DNA from: Streptomyces sp. SID9727
GTDB taxonomy: Bacteria; Actinomycetota; Actinomycetes; Streptomycetales; Streptomycetaceae
Assembly (NCBI RefSeq): GCF_010550605.1
Contig: NZ_JAAGNI010000444.1
Span: 1-35,297, forward strand
Reading direction: 5' to 3'
Length of the DNA: 35,297 nucleotides
Made by a program: the position numbers and the translations under genes. Shown one piece after another: positions 1 through 8,474 of the stretch. How positions within the stretch are numbered: the stretch's first letter is position 1; every line of letters begins with the position of its first letter. Under the pieces are notes generated by a model. That model searched no databases. It was not told the DNA's origin and was given only the letters and a program-made list of their open reading frames with translations.

Positions 1-1057
1 CGGCGAGCAGCGCGTCCAGGGCGCGCAGCAGGTCCAGGTAGCGCGCGGAGTCCAGGGCGGCGGTCGTGCGCCGGTGCGCCTGGCCGCGGCCCACCTCCGA
101 CCGGATCCGCAGCCGTGCCTCGGCCGGCCCGATGACCAGCGTGCGGGGCAGCTCAGCGAGCCGGGCGCTCAGCCGGGCGTCCAGGACCTCCTGGTCCCGG
201 TCGACCCCCAGCTCCCCCGCGAGCCACTTCAGCTCGGTGCCCAGGGGGCGGGTGGCCTCGCGGTCGAGGACGCGGCGGTACGTGCGCAGGGCGCTGCGCA
301 GCCGCCGGGTGGCGACGCGCATCGTGTGCACGGAGTCGGGCAGCCCCCGCCGCACGGCCGGGTCGAGCGCCACGACCGCCTCGGCCTGGCGGCGTACGTA
401 GGCGAGGACGTGGTCCCCGGCGGTGCGCGGTTCCGCGGCCTCGCCCTGCTCCGGGGCCCGTCCCGTCTCCGCCAGTGCGCGGGCGAGCTTGGAGTGGGCG
501 GCGGAGGGCCGGATGCCGGCCTCCTCCAGGGCGCGGCCGACGGTGTCGAGGAAGGCGGGGTCACCGTCGTCGGCGAGCTCGGCCTCGATCTCGGTCCAGG
601 CCGCGGTGCGGTCGCCGCCGTGCAGCCGCTCCGCGAGGACCTCGTCCACACTGAGCTCGGCCAGCGGGGTGCCGTCGTCGCCGGTGAGCACGTGGACGTC
701 GCGGACGGACACCAGCCGGACGACGGGGATGACGGGAGCGTCCAGGACCCGGGAGCGGATCAGGGCGGTGAGGCGGTCCGGCACCTGGTCGGAGAGCGGG
801 GCCCTGATCTCGTCGCGGACGCCCTCGGCGACGGGGAGTTTCAGGTGCCAGCCGGCGTCGGAGCCGCCGGTGCGGCGGCGCAGGGTGACGTTCCCGGCGG
901 CGAGGCGCAGGTCCTCGGTGTCGTAGTAGACGGCGTCCAGCTCCATGACGCCCTCGTGCGCGACGGACCCGACGCCGGCCACCCGGCCCAGATCGGGCAG
1001 CCGGGTGGCGTCCGTGGCTTCGTACTTCCGCTCGATCTCGCGCTTGGAGTCCGCCAT
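1..1057 (-). CDS. CYTH-CHAD domain protein, partial (3' end beyond left edge)
   Basis: Translated by hand from ATG at 1057; 352 codons are visible and the frame is still open at the left edge. The N-terminus carries the CYTH signature EIERKYE (residues 7-13), with further CYTH-like charged strands to about residue 190 (for example the ExE in TEIEAE near 156-160). From about residue 214 a CHAD domain begins, with the conserved VHTMRVATRRLRSALR-type helix near 243-258. CYTH proteins are tunnel-fold triphosphatases or cyclases acting on triphosphate or organic phosphates; CHAD domains bind polyphosphate. Substrate here cannot be read from sequence. The gene starts 32 bases after the rodA stop on the same strand, so it may be transcribed as the last gene of the mre-rodA cluster. 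A role tied to wall synthesis is inference only. Confidence 0.88.
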   Translation of the reverse strand, partial: MADSKREIERKYEATDATRLPDLGRVAGVGSVAHEGVMELDAVYYDTEDLRLAAGNVTLRRRTGGSDAGWHLKLPVAEGVRDEIRAPLSDQVPDRLTALIRSRVLDAPVIPVVRLVSVRDVHVLTGDDGTPLAELSVDEVLAERLHGGDRTAAWTEIEAELADDGDPAFLDTVGRALEEAGIRPSAAHSKLARALAETGRAPEQGEAAEPRTAGDHVLAYVRRQAEAVVALDPAVRRGLPDSVHTMRVATRRLRSALRTYRRVLDREATRPLGTELKWLAGELGVDRDQEVLDARLSARLAELPRTLVIGPAEARLRIRSEVGRGQAHRRTTAALDSARYLDLLRALDALLA

Positions 1058-1089
1058 ATGACGAATCTAACCCGCCACCGGGAAACCAT

Positions 1090-2280
1090 TCAGGCCGTTA
1101 TCGGCCGTTGCACCCGGATCGACTGGAGCAGGCCGATGGCCACCCAGACGGCGAACATCGAGGAGCCGCCGTAGGAGACGAACGGCAGCGGCAGTCCGGC
1201 GACCGGCATGATGCCGAGCGTCATGCCGATGTTCTCGAAGGACTGGAAGGCGAACCAGGCGATGATCCCGGCGGCGACGACCGTGCCGTAGAGCTCGGTG
1301 GTCTCGCGGGCGATGCGGCAGGCGCGCCACAGGACGACGCCGAGCAGGACGAGGATGAGCCCGGCGCCGAGGAAGCCCAGTTCCTCACCGGCGACGGTGA
1401 AGACGAAGTCGGTCTGCTGCTCGGGGACGAACTGCCCGGTGGTCTGGGTGCCCTGGAAGAGGCCGGTGCCGTGCAGGCCGCCGGAGCCGATCGCGATACG
1501 GGCCTGGTTGGTGTTGTAGCCGACGCCGGCCGGGTCGAGCGCCGGGTTGGCGAACGCGGCGAAGCGGGCGATCTGGTAGTCGTCGAGGAGTCCGAGCTGC
1601 CAGATGGCGACCGCTCCGGCCACGCCCGTACCGAGGAGCCCGAAGACCCAGCGGTTGGACGCGCCGGAGGCCAGCAGCACACCGAGCACGATGACGACCA
1701 TGACCATCACCGAGCCGAGGTCCGGCATCCCCATGACGATGAGCATGGGCAGTGCCGCGAGGCCGAGGGCCTTGGCGACGGTCCGGTGGTCGGGGTGGAC
1801 CTGGTCGCCGGCGTCGACGCGGGCGGCGAGCAGCATCGCCATGCCCAGGATGATGGTGATCTTGGTGAACTCGGAGGGCTGGATGGAGAAGCCGCCGGGC
1901 AGCAGGATCCAGGCGTGGGCGCCGTTGACGGTGGCGCCCAGCGGGGTGAGGACCGCCAGGACGAGGACGACGGACAGCCCGTAGAGGATCGGCACCGCGC
2001 CGCGCAGGGTGCGGTGGCCGAGCCAGATCGTGCCGATCATCAGCGCCATGCCGATGCCGGTGTTGAGCGCGTGCCGGAACAGGAAGTAGTACGGGTCGCC
2101 GTGGGTCAGCGAGTCGCGCCCCCGGGTCGCCGACCAGACCAGCAGCGAGCCGATGAAGGAGAGCGCGACCGCCGAGCCGAGGAGCGGCCAGTCGAGCCGG
2201 CGCACGACGGAGTCGCGGGCCATGAGCCGGCCCCAGCCGGAGCGCTCGGGGCCGTAGCGCGGGACGGAGAATCCGGCCAT
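1090..2280 (-). CDS. rodA: RodA-type SEDS peptidoglycan glycosyltransferase
   Basis: A 396-aa polytopic membrane protein of the SEDS family (FtsW/RodA/SpoVE), which polymerises lipid II into glycan strands at the membrane. About ten hydrophobic segments run from residue 33 to the C-terminus. The conserved PExxTDFVF loop is at residues 286-294, with Asp291 at the position of the catalytic aspartate of RodA, followed by AGEELGFLGA. The PDLGS motif is at about 186-190. The ATG overlaps the TGA of the upstream PBP2 gene by one base (TGATG), a sign of translational coupling, and RodA with a class B PBP is the standard glycosyltransferase/transpeptidase pair. Partnership with the mre genes rather than ftsZ marks it as RodA and not FtsW. 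In S. coelicolor the equivalent gene is, from memory, called sfr. Confidence 0.94.
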   Translation of the reverse strand: MAGFSVPRYGPERSGWGRLMARDSVVRRLDWPLLGSAVALSFIGSLLVWSATRGRDSLTHGDPYYFLFRHALNTGIGMALMIGTIWLGHRTLRGAVPILYGLSVVLVLAVLTPLGATVNGAHAWILLPGGFSIQPSEFTKITIILGMAMLLAARVDAGDQVHPDHRTVAKALGLAALPMLIVMGMPDLGSVMVMVVIVLGVLLASGASNRWVFGLLGTGVAGAVAIWQLGLLDDYQIARFAAFANPALDPAGVGYNTNQARIAIGSGGLHGTGLFQGTQTTGQFVPEQQTDFVFTVAGEELGFLGAGLILVLLGVVLWRACRIARETTELYGTVVAAGIIAWFAFQSFENIGMTLGIMPVAGLPLPFVSYGGSSMFAVWVAIGLLQSIRVQRPITA

Positions 2281-4445
2281 CAGTCGCGCCTCCCCAGCAC
2301 GGCGGCGAGCGTCTGCTCGGTGGCCGGCTTCTCCGAGGCGGGGCGGTACGGCTTGATCGTCGGGGCGTCGATGGTGCCGTCCGCCCGGACCTTCGGCAGC
2401 CCCTTCTGCGGGGTCGGCAGAAGGGCCTTCTTGAGGTCCTGCTTGCCGGTGGCGTCGAGCCCGTACAGCGCGTTGTAGATGTTGCGGACGGCGGGCCCGG
2501 ACGCGCCGGAACCCGTACCGCCCTGAGAGATCGTCATGACGATCGAATAGTCCTTGGTGTACGTGGCGAACCAGGAGGTCGTCTGCTTGCCGTAGACCTC
2601 GGCGGTACCCGTCTTGGCGTGCATCGGGATCTTGTCCTGCGGCCAGCCGCCGAACCGCCAGGCGGCCGAACCGCGGGTCGCGACACCCGCGAGGGCTTCG
2701 TCTATCTCGTCGCGCGTCTTCTTGGTGAAGGGCAGCTTGCCGTGCGACTTGGGGTCGATCGTCTGGACGGTCTTGCCGTCGCCGCTGACGATCGCCTTGC
2801 CGACGGTGGGGTCGTAGAGCGTGCCGCCGTTGGAGATGGCCGCGTAGATGGTGGCCATCTGGATCGGGGTGACGAGGGTGTCGCCCTGGCCGATGGAGTA
2901 GTTGACGGAGTCACCGGCGCGCATCTTGTCGCCTTCGAGGCAGTTCTCGTAGGCGATCTTCTCGACGTACGTGCCGTCCTTCTTGCCCTGCTTGCACCAG
3001 GCGTCGTGGTTGGCCTCGGCGAAGTTCTTCTTCCACTCGCGGTCCGGGACGCGGCCGCTGACCTCGTTGGGGAGGTCGATGCCGGTCTCCTTGCCCAGGC
3101 CGAACTGGTGGGCGGTCTTGTAGAACCAGTCCTTGGGGTGCTTCTTGGGGTTGTTGCCGCCGTCCTTCGCCCACTCCTTGTGCGCGATGCCGTAGTACAC
3201 GGTGTCGCAGGAGACCTCCAGGGCGCGGCCGATGGTGATGTCGCCGTAGCCCTGGGACTCGTAGTTGGTGAAGGTCTGCCCGCCGATGGAGTACGAGCTG
3301 GGGCAGGGGTAGTGGCCGTCGAAGGGGTACCCGGCGTTGACCGCGGCGGTCGAGGAGATGACCTTGAAGATCGAGCCGGGGGCGGCCTGCCCCTGGATGG
3401 CCCGGTTCAGCAGCGGGAAGTTGGACTTCTTGCCGGTGAGCTTGGCGTAGTCCTTGGCGGAGATGCCGCCGACCCAGGCGTTCGGGTCGTAGTTGGGCAG
3501 GGACGCCATGGCGACGACGCGGCCGGTCTTGGCCTCCATGACGACGACCGCGCCGGAGTCCGCCTTGTAGTTCTCGCCGGTGTTGTGGTCGAACTCCTGG
3601 CGGGCCTTCTTCATGGCGTCGTTGAGCTCGTACTCGGCGACGGCCTGGACGCGGGCGTCGATCGAGGTGACGACGCTGGCCCCGGCCTCCGCCTCGTCGT
3701 TCTTGGCCTGGCCGATGACCCGGCCCAGGTTGTCGACCTCGTAGCGGGTGACGCCCGCCTTGCCGCGCAGCTCCTTGTCGTAGGTGCGCTCCAGGCCGGA
3801 GCGGCCGACCATGTCGGAGCGCAGGTAGGGCGAGTCGCTGTCCTGGGCCTTGGTGATCTCCTCGTCGGTGACGGGCGAGAGGTAGCCGAGGACCTGGGCG
3901 GTGTTGGCCTTGCCGGGCGCCGCGTAGCGGCGGACCGCGGTGGGCTCGGCGGTGATGCCGGGGAAGTCCTCGGCGCGTTCGCGGATCGTCAGGGCCTGCT
4001 GGGTGGTGGCCTCGTCGGTGACCGGGATCGGCTGGTAGGGCGAGCCGTTCCAGCAGGGCTGCGGGGTCTTGGCGTCGCAGAGCCGGACCTTGTCGAAGAC
4101 GTCCTTCGGCTTCATGTCGAGTACGCCGGCGAGCCGGGTGAGCACGGCTTTGCCGTCGTCGTCCGTCTTCAGCAGCTCGGTGCGGCTGGCGGAGACGACG
4201 AGGCGGGTCTCGTTGTCGGCGAGCGGGACGCCGCGCGCGTCCAGGATGGAGCCGCGGGCGGCGGGCTGGACGACCTGCTGGACGTGGTTGTTCTTCGCCT
4301 CGTCCGAGTACTCCTGGCCGTTGCGGATCTGGAGGTACCAGAGGCGGCCGCCGAGGGTGAGGAGCAGCGAGAAGACGAGGACCTGGATGACGATCAGCCG
4401 GATCTGGACGCGCTGGGTGCGGCCCGTCTCGGGGATGTTGCTCAC
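2280..4445 (-). CDS. mrdA: Penicillin-binding protein 2 (class B transpeptidase of the Mre complex)
   Basis: A 721-aa class B PBP. One N-terminal membrane anchor lies at about residues 14-35, then a PBP-dimer (pedestal) domain to about 240, then the transpeptidase domain. The active-site serine motif SIFK is at residues 358-361, the second motif is SCD at 412-414 (the S-x-N/D position), and KTG is at 611-613. It cross-links peptidoglycan stem peptides outside the membrane and would work with RodA, encoded immediately downstream with a one-base overlap. The insertion around 425-510, rich in Lys and Trp and containing two Cys (about 483 and 502), is longer than in E. coli PBP2; I think it is common in streptomycete homologues but could not check. 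It starts 49 bases after mreD. Confidence 0.94.
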   Translation of the reverse strand: MSNIPETGRTQRVQIRLIVIQVLVFSLLLTLGGRLWYLQIRNGQEYSDEAKNNHVQQVVQPAARGSILDARGVPLADNETRLVVSASRTELLKTDDDGKAVLTRLAGVLDMKPKDVFDKVRLCDAKTPQPCWNGSPYQPIPVTDEATTQQALTIRERAEDFPGITAEPTAVRRYAAPGKANTAQVLGYLSPVTDEEITKAQDSDSPYLRSDMVGRSGLERTYDKELRGKAGVTRYEVDNLGRVIGQAKNDEAEAGASVVTSIDARVQAVAEYELNDAMKKARQEFDHNTGENYKADSGAVVVMEAKTGRVVAMASLPNYDPNAWVGGISAKDYAKLTGKKSNFPLLNRAIQGQAAPGSIFKVISSTAAVNAGYPFDGHYPCPSSYSIGGQTFTNYESQGYGDITIGRALEVSCDTVYYGIAHKEWAKDGGNNPKKHPKDWFYKTAHQFGLGKETGIDLPNEVSGRVPDREWKKNFAEANHDAWCKQGKKDGTYVEKIAYENCLEGDKMRAGDSVNYSIGQGDTLVTPIQMATIYAAISNGGTLYDPTVGKAIVSGDGKTVQTIDPKSHGKLPFTKKTRDEIDEALAGVATRGSAAWRFGGWPQDKIPMHAKTGTAEVYGKQTTSWFATYTKDYSIVMTISQGGTGSGASGPAVRNIYNALYGLDATGKQDLKKALLPTPQKGLPKVRADGTIDAPTIKPYRPASEKPATEQTLAAVLGRRD

Positions 4446-4494
4446 GGGGCGCCCCCGGTGGTGGTCCGGGGGCGGGGCCCGGCGGAATGCTGCC

Positions 4495-5160
4495 TCACAG
4501 TCGCTTGACTCCCTTGATCCGTCCGGCGCGTGCCGCCCGGTTGCGGGCCGCCTTCACGCGCAGTCCGCCGCGCTGGCTGCCGATCCGCAGCCCGGTCCCG
4601 GCCGCCAGCCAGCCGGCCGCCACGTCGCCGCGCCCCGAGGAGGACTCGGTGACGGGGTCGTTCACGGTACGTCTGGCGAGCGCCATGATCAGCGGCACGG
4701 TGAACGGCGCCAGGAGGAGGTCGTACACCGCGGCGGTGAACAGCAGGCTGCCGAGGCCCACGTGCCGGGCCGCCGTGTCGCCGACCAGCGCGCCGACGCC
4801 GGCGTACAGCAGGGTCGACCCGATCGCCGCGGCGACGACCACGGCCATCGGCAGGAACGCGGACTTCAGCTGCCCGTTCTCCGGCCGGGCCAGGCCCGCG
4901 AGGTAGCCGATGACGCAGAGGACCAGGGCGTAGCGCCCGGCGGCGTGGTCGGCCGGGGGCGCCAGGTCCGCGAGGAGGCCGGCGCCGAAGCCGATGAGGG
5001 CGCCCGCGACGTGCCCGTACACGAAGGCCAGGCCGAGGACGACCATGAGGAGCAGGTCGGGCACGGCGCCGGGGAGCTGGAGCCGGGCGAGCACGGAGAC
5101 CTGGACGACGAGGGCGAAGACGACCAGAACGATGGAGAGCAGGGTCCGGTTGACGTGCAT
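4495..5160 (-). CDS. mreD: Rod-shape/spore wall membrane protein MreD
   Basis: A 221-aa protein with about five to six hydrophobic helices in residues 5-165, followed by a basic, probably cytoplasmic tail rich in Arg, Gly and Ala. MreD proteins are small polytopic proteins that bridge MreC to the elongation machinery. Family recognition rests on size, topology and its position directly between mreC and pbp2, plus the N-terminal pattern of short loop and VPDLLL motif typical of MreD. The gene starts 11 bases after the mreC stop, consistent with one transcript. The basic tail of about 50 residues is longer than in the E. coli protein. Confidence 0.88.
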   Translation of the reverse strand: MHVNRTLLSIVLVVFALVVQVSVLARLQLPGAVPDLLLMVVLGLAFVYGHVAGALIGFGAGLLADLAPPADHAAGRYALVLCVIGYLAGLARPENGQLKSAFLPMAVVVAAAIGSTLLYAGVGALVGDTAARHVGLGSLLFTAAVYDLLLAPFTVPLIMALARRTVNDPVTESSSGRGDVAAGWLAAGTGLRIGSQRGGLRVKAARNRAARAGRIKGVKRL

Positions 5161-5171
5161 GGGGATCAGCT

Positions 5172-6206
5172 CTACCTCTGTTCGTTGACCGCGTTGTCGG
5201 CGTTCGGAGTGGCGTTCCCGCTGGGGTCCGGGTCGGGGCTCTCGTGGATGTTGCCGACCACGTTGCCCTCGGTGTCCACGATGTCGCCGTTGGGCGAGAT
5301 GGTCACGGTGACGGTCGGGGTGGGCTTCGGTTTGGCGGGCGCCTTCGGCTTCTTCGGCAGGACCATGTCGCGGGGGTCCTCGCGCGGGGCCTGGACGACG
5401 ATGCCGACGATGTCCAGCTTGGTGAAGGAGACGTACGGGCGTACGTAGACGGTCCGGGTGAGGTCGCCGCCCGAGGGGTCGACACGGACGACCTCGCCGA
5501 CCGGGACTCCGGGCACGAACGGCTTGTCCTTGCTGGAGCCGAACGTGACGAGCCGGTCGCCCTTCTTGACCCGGGCCTTGCCGTTCAGGAACTGCACCGC
5601 CAGCGGGCGCGAGCCCTGGCCGGTGGCGAAGCCCAGCTCGTCGGTGGACTCCATCCGGGTGCCGACGGTGAAGTCCGGATCGTTGGCAAGGAGGATCGTG
5701 GAGGTGTCCGGGCCGACGGTGGTGACGCGGCCGACGAGCCCGTCCCCGTTGAGGACGGTCATGTCGCGCTTGACGCCGTCCTTGGTGCCGGCGTCGATGG
5801 TGACCGTCCAGGAGAAGCCCTGGGCCGCTCCTATGGCGATGACCTCGGCCGCCTTGATGCCGTACTGGCCGGTGGCCGACTTCTTCAGCATCTCGTCCAG
5901 CTGGCGGACCCGGCTGCGGTTGCGGTCGTCGCTGCCGAGCTTGGCCTTCAGCTCGGCGTTCTGCTTCTCCAGCGCGGCGATCTTGTCGTGGCGGCTGCCG
6001 GAGGCGCGGACCGCCCCTATGGCGTTGCCCACCGGGTCGACCGCCGACGCCACGCCGTTCTCCACGGGTCCGAAGACCGTGGCGGCGGCCTGCCGGGCGC
6101 CGTCCACCGGTGACGCCTCACCACCGCGGATGTCCACCGTGATCAATGCGAACGCGATGGCGATCAGCAGCACCAGGAGCAGCCGGCTCTCTCGTGTGTC
6201 CCTCAC
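5172..6206 (-). CDS. mreC: Rod-shape/spore wall protein MreC
   Basis: A 344-aa protein with a short cytoplasmic N-terminus, one membrane anchor at about residues 8-25, a coiled coil at about 70-112 (KIAALEKQNAELKAKL type), then the two beta-barrel subdomains typical of MreC ending near 285. The final 60 residues are rich in Pro, Lys, Thr and Asp and look disordered; such a tail is not in E. coli MreC. MreC scaffolds the periplasmic side of the elongation complex and activates PBP2/RodA. It lies about 100 bases after mreB and 11 before mreD. In streptomycetes the Mre proteins are known to be needed mainly for spore wall thickening rather than hyphal growth. Confidence 0.93.
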   Translation of the reverse strand: MRDTRESRLLLVLLIAIAFALITVDIRGGEASPVDGARQAAATVFGPVENGVASAVDPVGNAIGAVRASGSRHDKIAALEKQNAELKAKLGSDDRNRSRVRQLDEMLKKSATGQYGIKAAEVIAIGAAQGFSWTVTIDAGTKDGVKRDMTVLNGDGLVGRVTTVGPDTSTILLANDPDFTVGTRMESTDELGFATGQGSRPLAVQFLNGKARVKKGDRLVTFGSSKDKPFVPGVPVGEVVRVDPSGGDLTRTVYVRPYVSFTKLDIVGIVVQAPREDPRDMVLPKKPKAPAKPKPTPTVTVTISPNGDIVDTEGNVVGNIHESPDPDPSGNATPNADNAVNEQR

Positions 6207-6305
6207 AGTGCGGCGGCCGTGCCTTCCTCGTAGGAATGATCGTGCCTGTATGGCGGCGGTCCCCCGCGCGGAGCGGCAGCGTCCGCGCGGAGGGCCGTGC
6301 GGTTA

Positions 6306-7325
6306 CTACCGTCGGGGCTGGGCGTCCAGGACCTGCTGGAGCGCCTCGAACTCCTCGACGCACTTGCCGGAGCCGAGCGCCACCGAGTCCAGCGGGTCCT
6401 CGGCGATGTGGATCGGCATGCCCGTCTCGTTGCGCAGCCGCTCGTCCAGGCCGCGCAGGAGCGCGCCGCCGCCGGTGAGGACGATGCCGCGGTCCATGAC
6501 GTCGCCGGACAGCTCCGGCGGGCACTTGTCGAGCGTCGTCTTGACCGCGTCGACGATCGCGTTGACCGGCTCCTCGATGGCCTTGCGGACCTCACCGGCC
6601 GAGATGACGACGGTCTTGGGGAGGCCCGAGACCAGGTCGCGGCCCCGGATCTCGGTGTGCTCGTCCTTCTCCAGGTCGTACGCCGAGCCGATGGTGATCT
6701 TGATCTGTTCGGCGGTGCGCTCCCCGAGGAGGAGGGAGTACTCCTTCTTGATGTGCTGGATGATCGCGTTGTCCAGCTCGTCACCGGCGACCCGGATGGA
6801 CTGGGCGGTGACGATCCCGCCGAGCGAGATCACCGCGACCTCGGTGGTGCCGCCGCCGATGTCGACCACCATGTTGCCGGTGGCCTCGTGGACCGGGAGG
6901 CCCGAGCCGATGGCCGCCGCCATGGGCTCCTCGATGATGTGCACCTGGCGGGCACCGGCCTGCGTCGACGCCTCGATCACGGCGCGTCGCTCGACCCCGG
7001 TGATGCCGGAGGGCACGCAGACCACGACCCGGGGGCGGGCCAGGTAGCGGCGCTTGTGGATCTTCAGGATGAAGTAGCGGAGCATCCGCTCCGTGATCTC
7101 GAAGTCGGCGATCACGCCGTCCTTCAGGGGCCGTACGGCGACGATGTTGCCGGGCGTACGGCCGATCATCTTCTTGGCCTCGGCGCCGACCGCCAGAATT
7201 CCGCCGGTGTTGGTGTTGATGGCCACGACGGACGGCTCGTTCAGGACGATGCCGCGCCCCCTGACGTACACCAGCGTGTTGGCAGTCCCGAGGTCGATAG
7301 CCATGTCACGGCCGATGAACGACAT
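6306..7325 (-). CDS. mreB: Actin-like cytoskeletal protein MreB
   Basis: A 339-aa bacterial actin. Phosphate-1 loop DLGTANT is at residues 11-17, phosphate-2 loop DIGGGTTE at 155-162, and the adenosine-binding TGGGALLRG at about 284-292. It forms ATP-dependent membrane filaments that position the wall synthesis complex encoded just downstream. I chose the ATG at 7325 because AAGGGG lies a few bases upstream and the protein then begins MSFIGRDMAIDLG, the usual streptomycete start. An in-frame ATG at 7346 would add seven residues but has its GGGAGG too far away, and the frame stays open further upstream without support. Confidence 0.95.
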   Translation of the reverse strand: MSFIGRDMAIDLGTANTLVYVRGRGIVLNEPSVVAINTNTGGILAVGAEAKKMIGRTPGNIVAVRPLKDGVIADFEITERMLRYFILKIHKRRYLARPRVVVCVPSGITGVERRAVIEASTQAGARQVHIIEEPMAAAIGSGLPVHEATGNMVVDIGGGTTEVAVISLGGIVTAQSIRVAGDELDNAIIQHIKKEYSLLLGERTAEQIKITIGSAYDLEKDEHTEIRGRDLVSGLPKTVVISAGEVRKAIEEPVNAIVDAVKTTLDKCPPELSGDVMDRGIVLTGGGALLRGLDERLRNETGMPIHIAEDPLDSVALGSGKCVEEFEALQQVLDAQPRR

Positions 7326-7429
7326 TGAGTTCCCCTTGTTCCCCATGAGGATGCGTCGGGCCTCCCAAGTGAAAGCCGTGATGGCTTGATTTGGTAGGCA
7401 GGATGGGCGCTGCAAGCGTGGAAGGTTCC

Positions 7430-7435
7430 ATCGTA
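7430..7435 (-). promoter_or_regulatory. Possible -10 element for mreB
   Basis: The minus strand reads TACGAT here, a good match to the TAnnnT -10 of the housekeeping sigma factor, and would give a leader of about 100 bases before mreB. No convincing -35 is seen at 16-18 bases. The preceding bases contain the direct repeat CCGGCAC-AT-CCGGCAC. This is a guess from pattern only. Confidence 0.3.
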
Positions 7436-7560
7436 GTGCCGGATGTGCCGGCACAGCGCGAGGGTACGCCGCCTTGCTGGGCAGAACGGGTGGCCGTTCC
7501 ACTCATGGTGACGTTACGTCGGGGGGATGCGTTCCCGCGATCGGACACCCTATGCCGAAG

Positions 7561-7584
7561 GGCGACCGAATTAATTCGGTCGCC
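7561..7584 (-). terminator. Stem-loop after ndk (24-base perfect palindrome)
   Basis: A perfect uninterrupted palindrome with arms GGCGACCGAATT and AATTCGGTCGCC. It begins 33 bases after the ndk stop and precedes the mreB leader, so it probably ends ndk transcription. There is no T-run after it, as is normal in streptomycetes. The AATT centre is AT-rich for this genome, so a binding site for a dimeric regulator of mreB is an alternative. Confidence 0.6.
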
Positions 7585-7617
7585 CCAGGTGGCGAGCGCT
7601 GTTCGGCTGATCCGGGT

Positions 7618-8031
7618 TCAGGAGAGTCCGGGGAAGAACAGTTTCATTTCCCGCTCCGCGGACTCCTCCGAGTCCGAGGCGTGGATGAGGTTCTCCCGGG
7701 TGATCGTGCCGAAGTCACCGCGGATCGAGCCGGGCGCGGCGGCGATCGGGTCGGTGGGGCCGGCCAGGGCGCGGACGCCCTCGATGACCCGCTCGCCTTC
7801 GGCCACCAGGGCGACGATCGGACCCGACTGCATGAACTCGACCAGCGGCTCGTAGAACGGGCGGCCCACGTGCTCGGCGTAGTGCTGTTCCAGCGTGGCG
7901 CGGTCCAGGGTACGCAGTTCCAGCGCCGTGATCTTCCAGCCGGCCTTGCGCTCGATGCGGCCGACGATCTCGCCGACCAGACCGCGACGGACGGCGTCGG
8001 GCTTGAGAAGAACGAGGGTGCGCTGGGTCAT
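7618..8031 (-). CDS. ndk: Nucleoside diphosphate kinase
   Basis: A 137-aa NDK, normal family length. It moves the gamma-phosphate from ATP to other nucleoside diphosphates via a phosphohistidine. The catalytic His117 lies in the signature NLIHASDS (residues 114-121), and the N-terminal RTLVLLKPDAV strand is typical. The start is the ATG at 8031. It follows the DUF4233 gene after 93 bases, a gap that holds a weak hairpin, so it may have its own promoter or be partly read through from folC. Confidence 0.96.
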   Translation of the reverse strand: MTQRTLVLLKPDAVRRGLVGEIVGRIERKAGWKITALELRTLDRATLEQHYAEHVGRPFYEPLVEFMQSGPIVALVAEGERVIEGVRALAGPTDPIAAAPGSIRGDFGTITRENLIHASDSEESAEREMKLFFPGLS

Positions 8032-8080
8032 GTGCGGCTCCTTGCAGGCATACGGGTGCGGTGAGGCGACATTACAGGGG

Positions 8081-8104
8081 CCCGGCGAGTCGCCCGCCGC
8101 CGGG
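8081..8104 (-). terminator. Weak hairpin between DUF4233 gene and ndk
   Basis: CCCGGCG and CGCCGGG form a seven-base-pair stem with a ten-base loop, located 20 bases after the DUF4233 stop and 50 bases before ndk. It is short compared with the other terminators in the window and may only attenuate. Confidence 0.3.
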
Positions 8105-8124
8105 TTTGCCGTGGTGCGCGCCGG

Positions 8125-8472
8125 TCAGGCGGTGTCCGCCTCGGCCTGGGCCGCCCAGCGGGCCTTCACCTCGTCGATCCGGCGGCCGTAGTGCACCGAG
8201 GCCCACCACAGCGCGCCGAAGGCGACGCCCAGGACGAACATCACCGGGATCACGAAGCCGCTCGCGACCAGCGCCACCTGGAGGGCCCAGCCGAGCTGGA
8301 CGCCGCCGGGCCGGGTGAGCATGCCGCAGAGCAGCACGGAGAGGAGCATCCCGATGCCGCACACCGTCCAGACCGTGGCGTTCGACAGGTCGTCGGACTT
8401 CATCGCGACGAGACCGGCGAACCCGATCACGAAGAACTCGCCGATCAGCGTGGAGGCACAGAGCATGCGCAT
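8125..8472 (-). CDS. DUF4233 membrane protein
   Basis: A 115-aa protein with four hydrophobic segments (about residues 7-24, 32-51, 60-78 and 79-92) and a charged C-terminal tail. It matches what I know of the DUF4233 family, found in actinobacteria directly after folC. The ATG at 8472 is two bases after the folC stop, so translation is probably coupled. No function is established; the conserved position suggests a link to folate metabolism or simply to the operon. A second in-frame ATG two codons later is possible. Confidence 0.85.
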   Translation of the reverse strand: MRMLCASTLIGEFFVIGFAGLVAMKSDDLSNATVWTVCGIGMLLSVLLCGMLTRPGGVQLGWALQVALVASGFVIPVMFVLGVAFGALWWASVHYGRRIDEVKARWAAQAEADTA

Positions 8473-8474
8473 GG

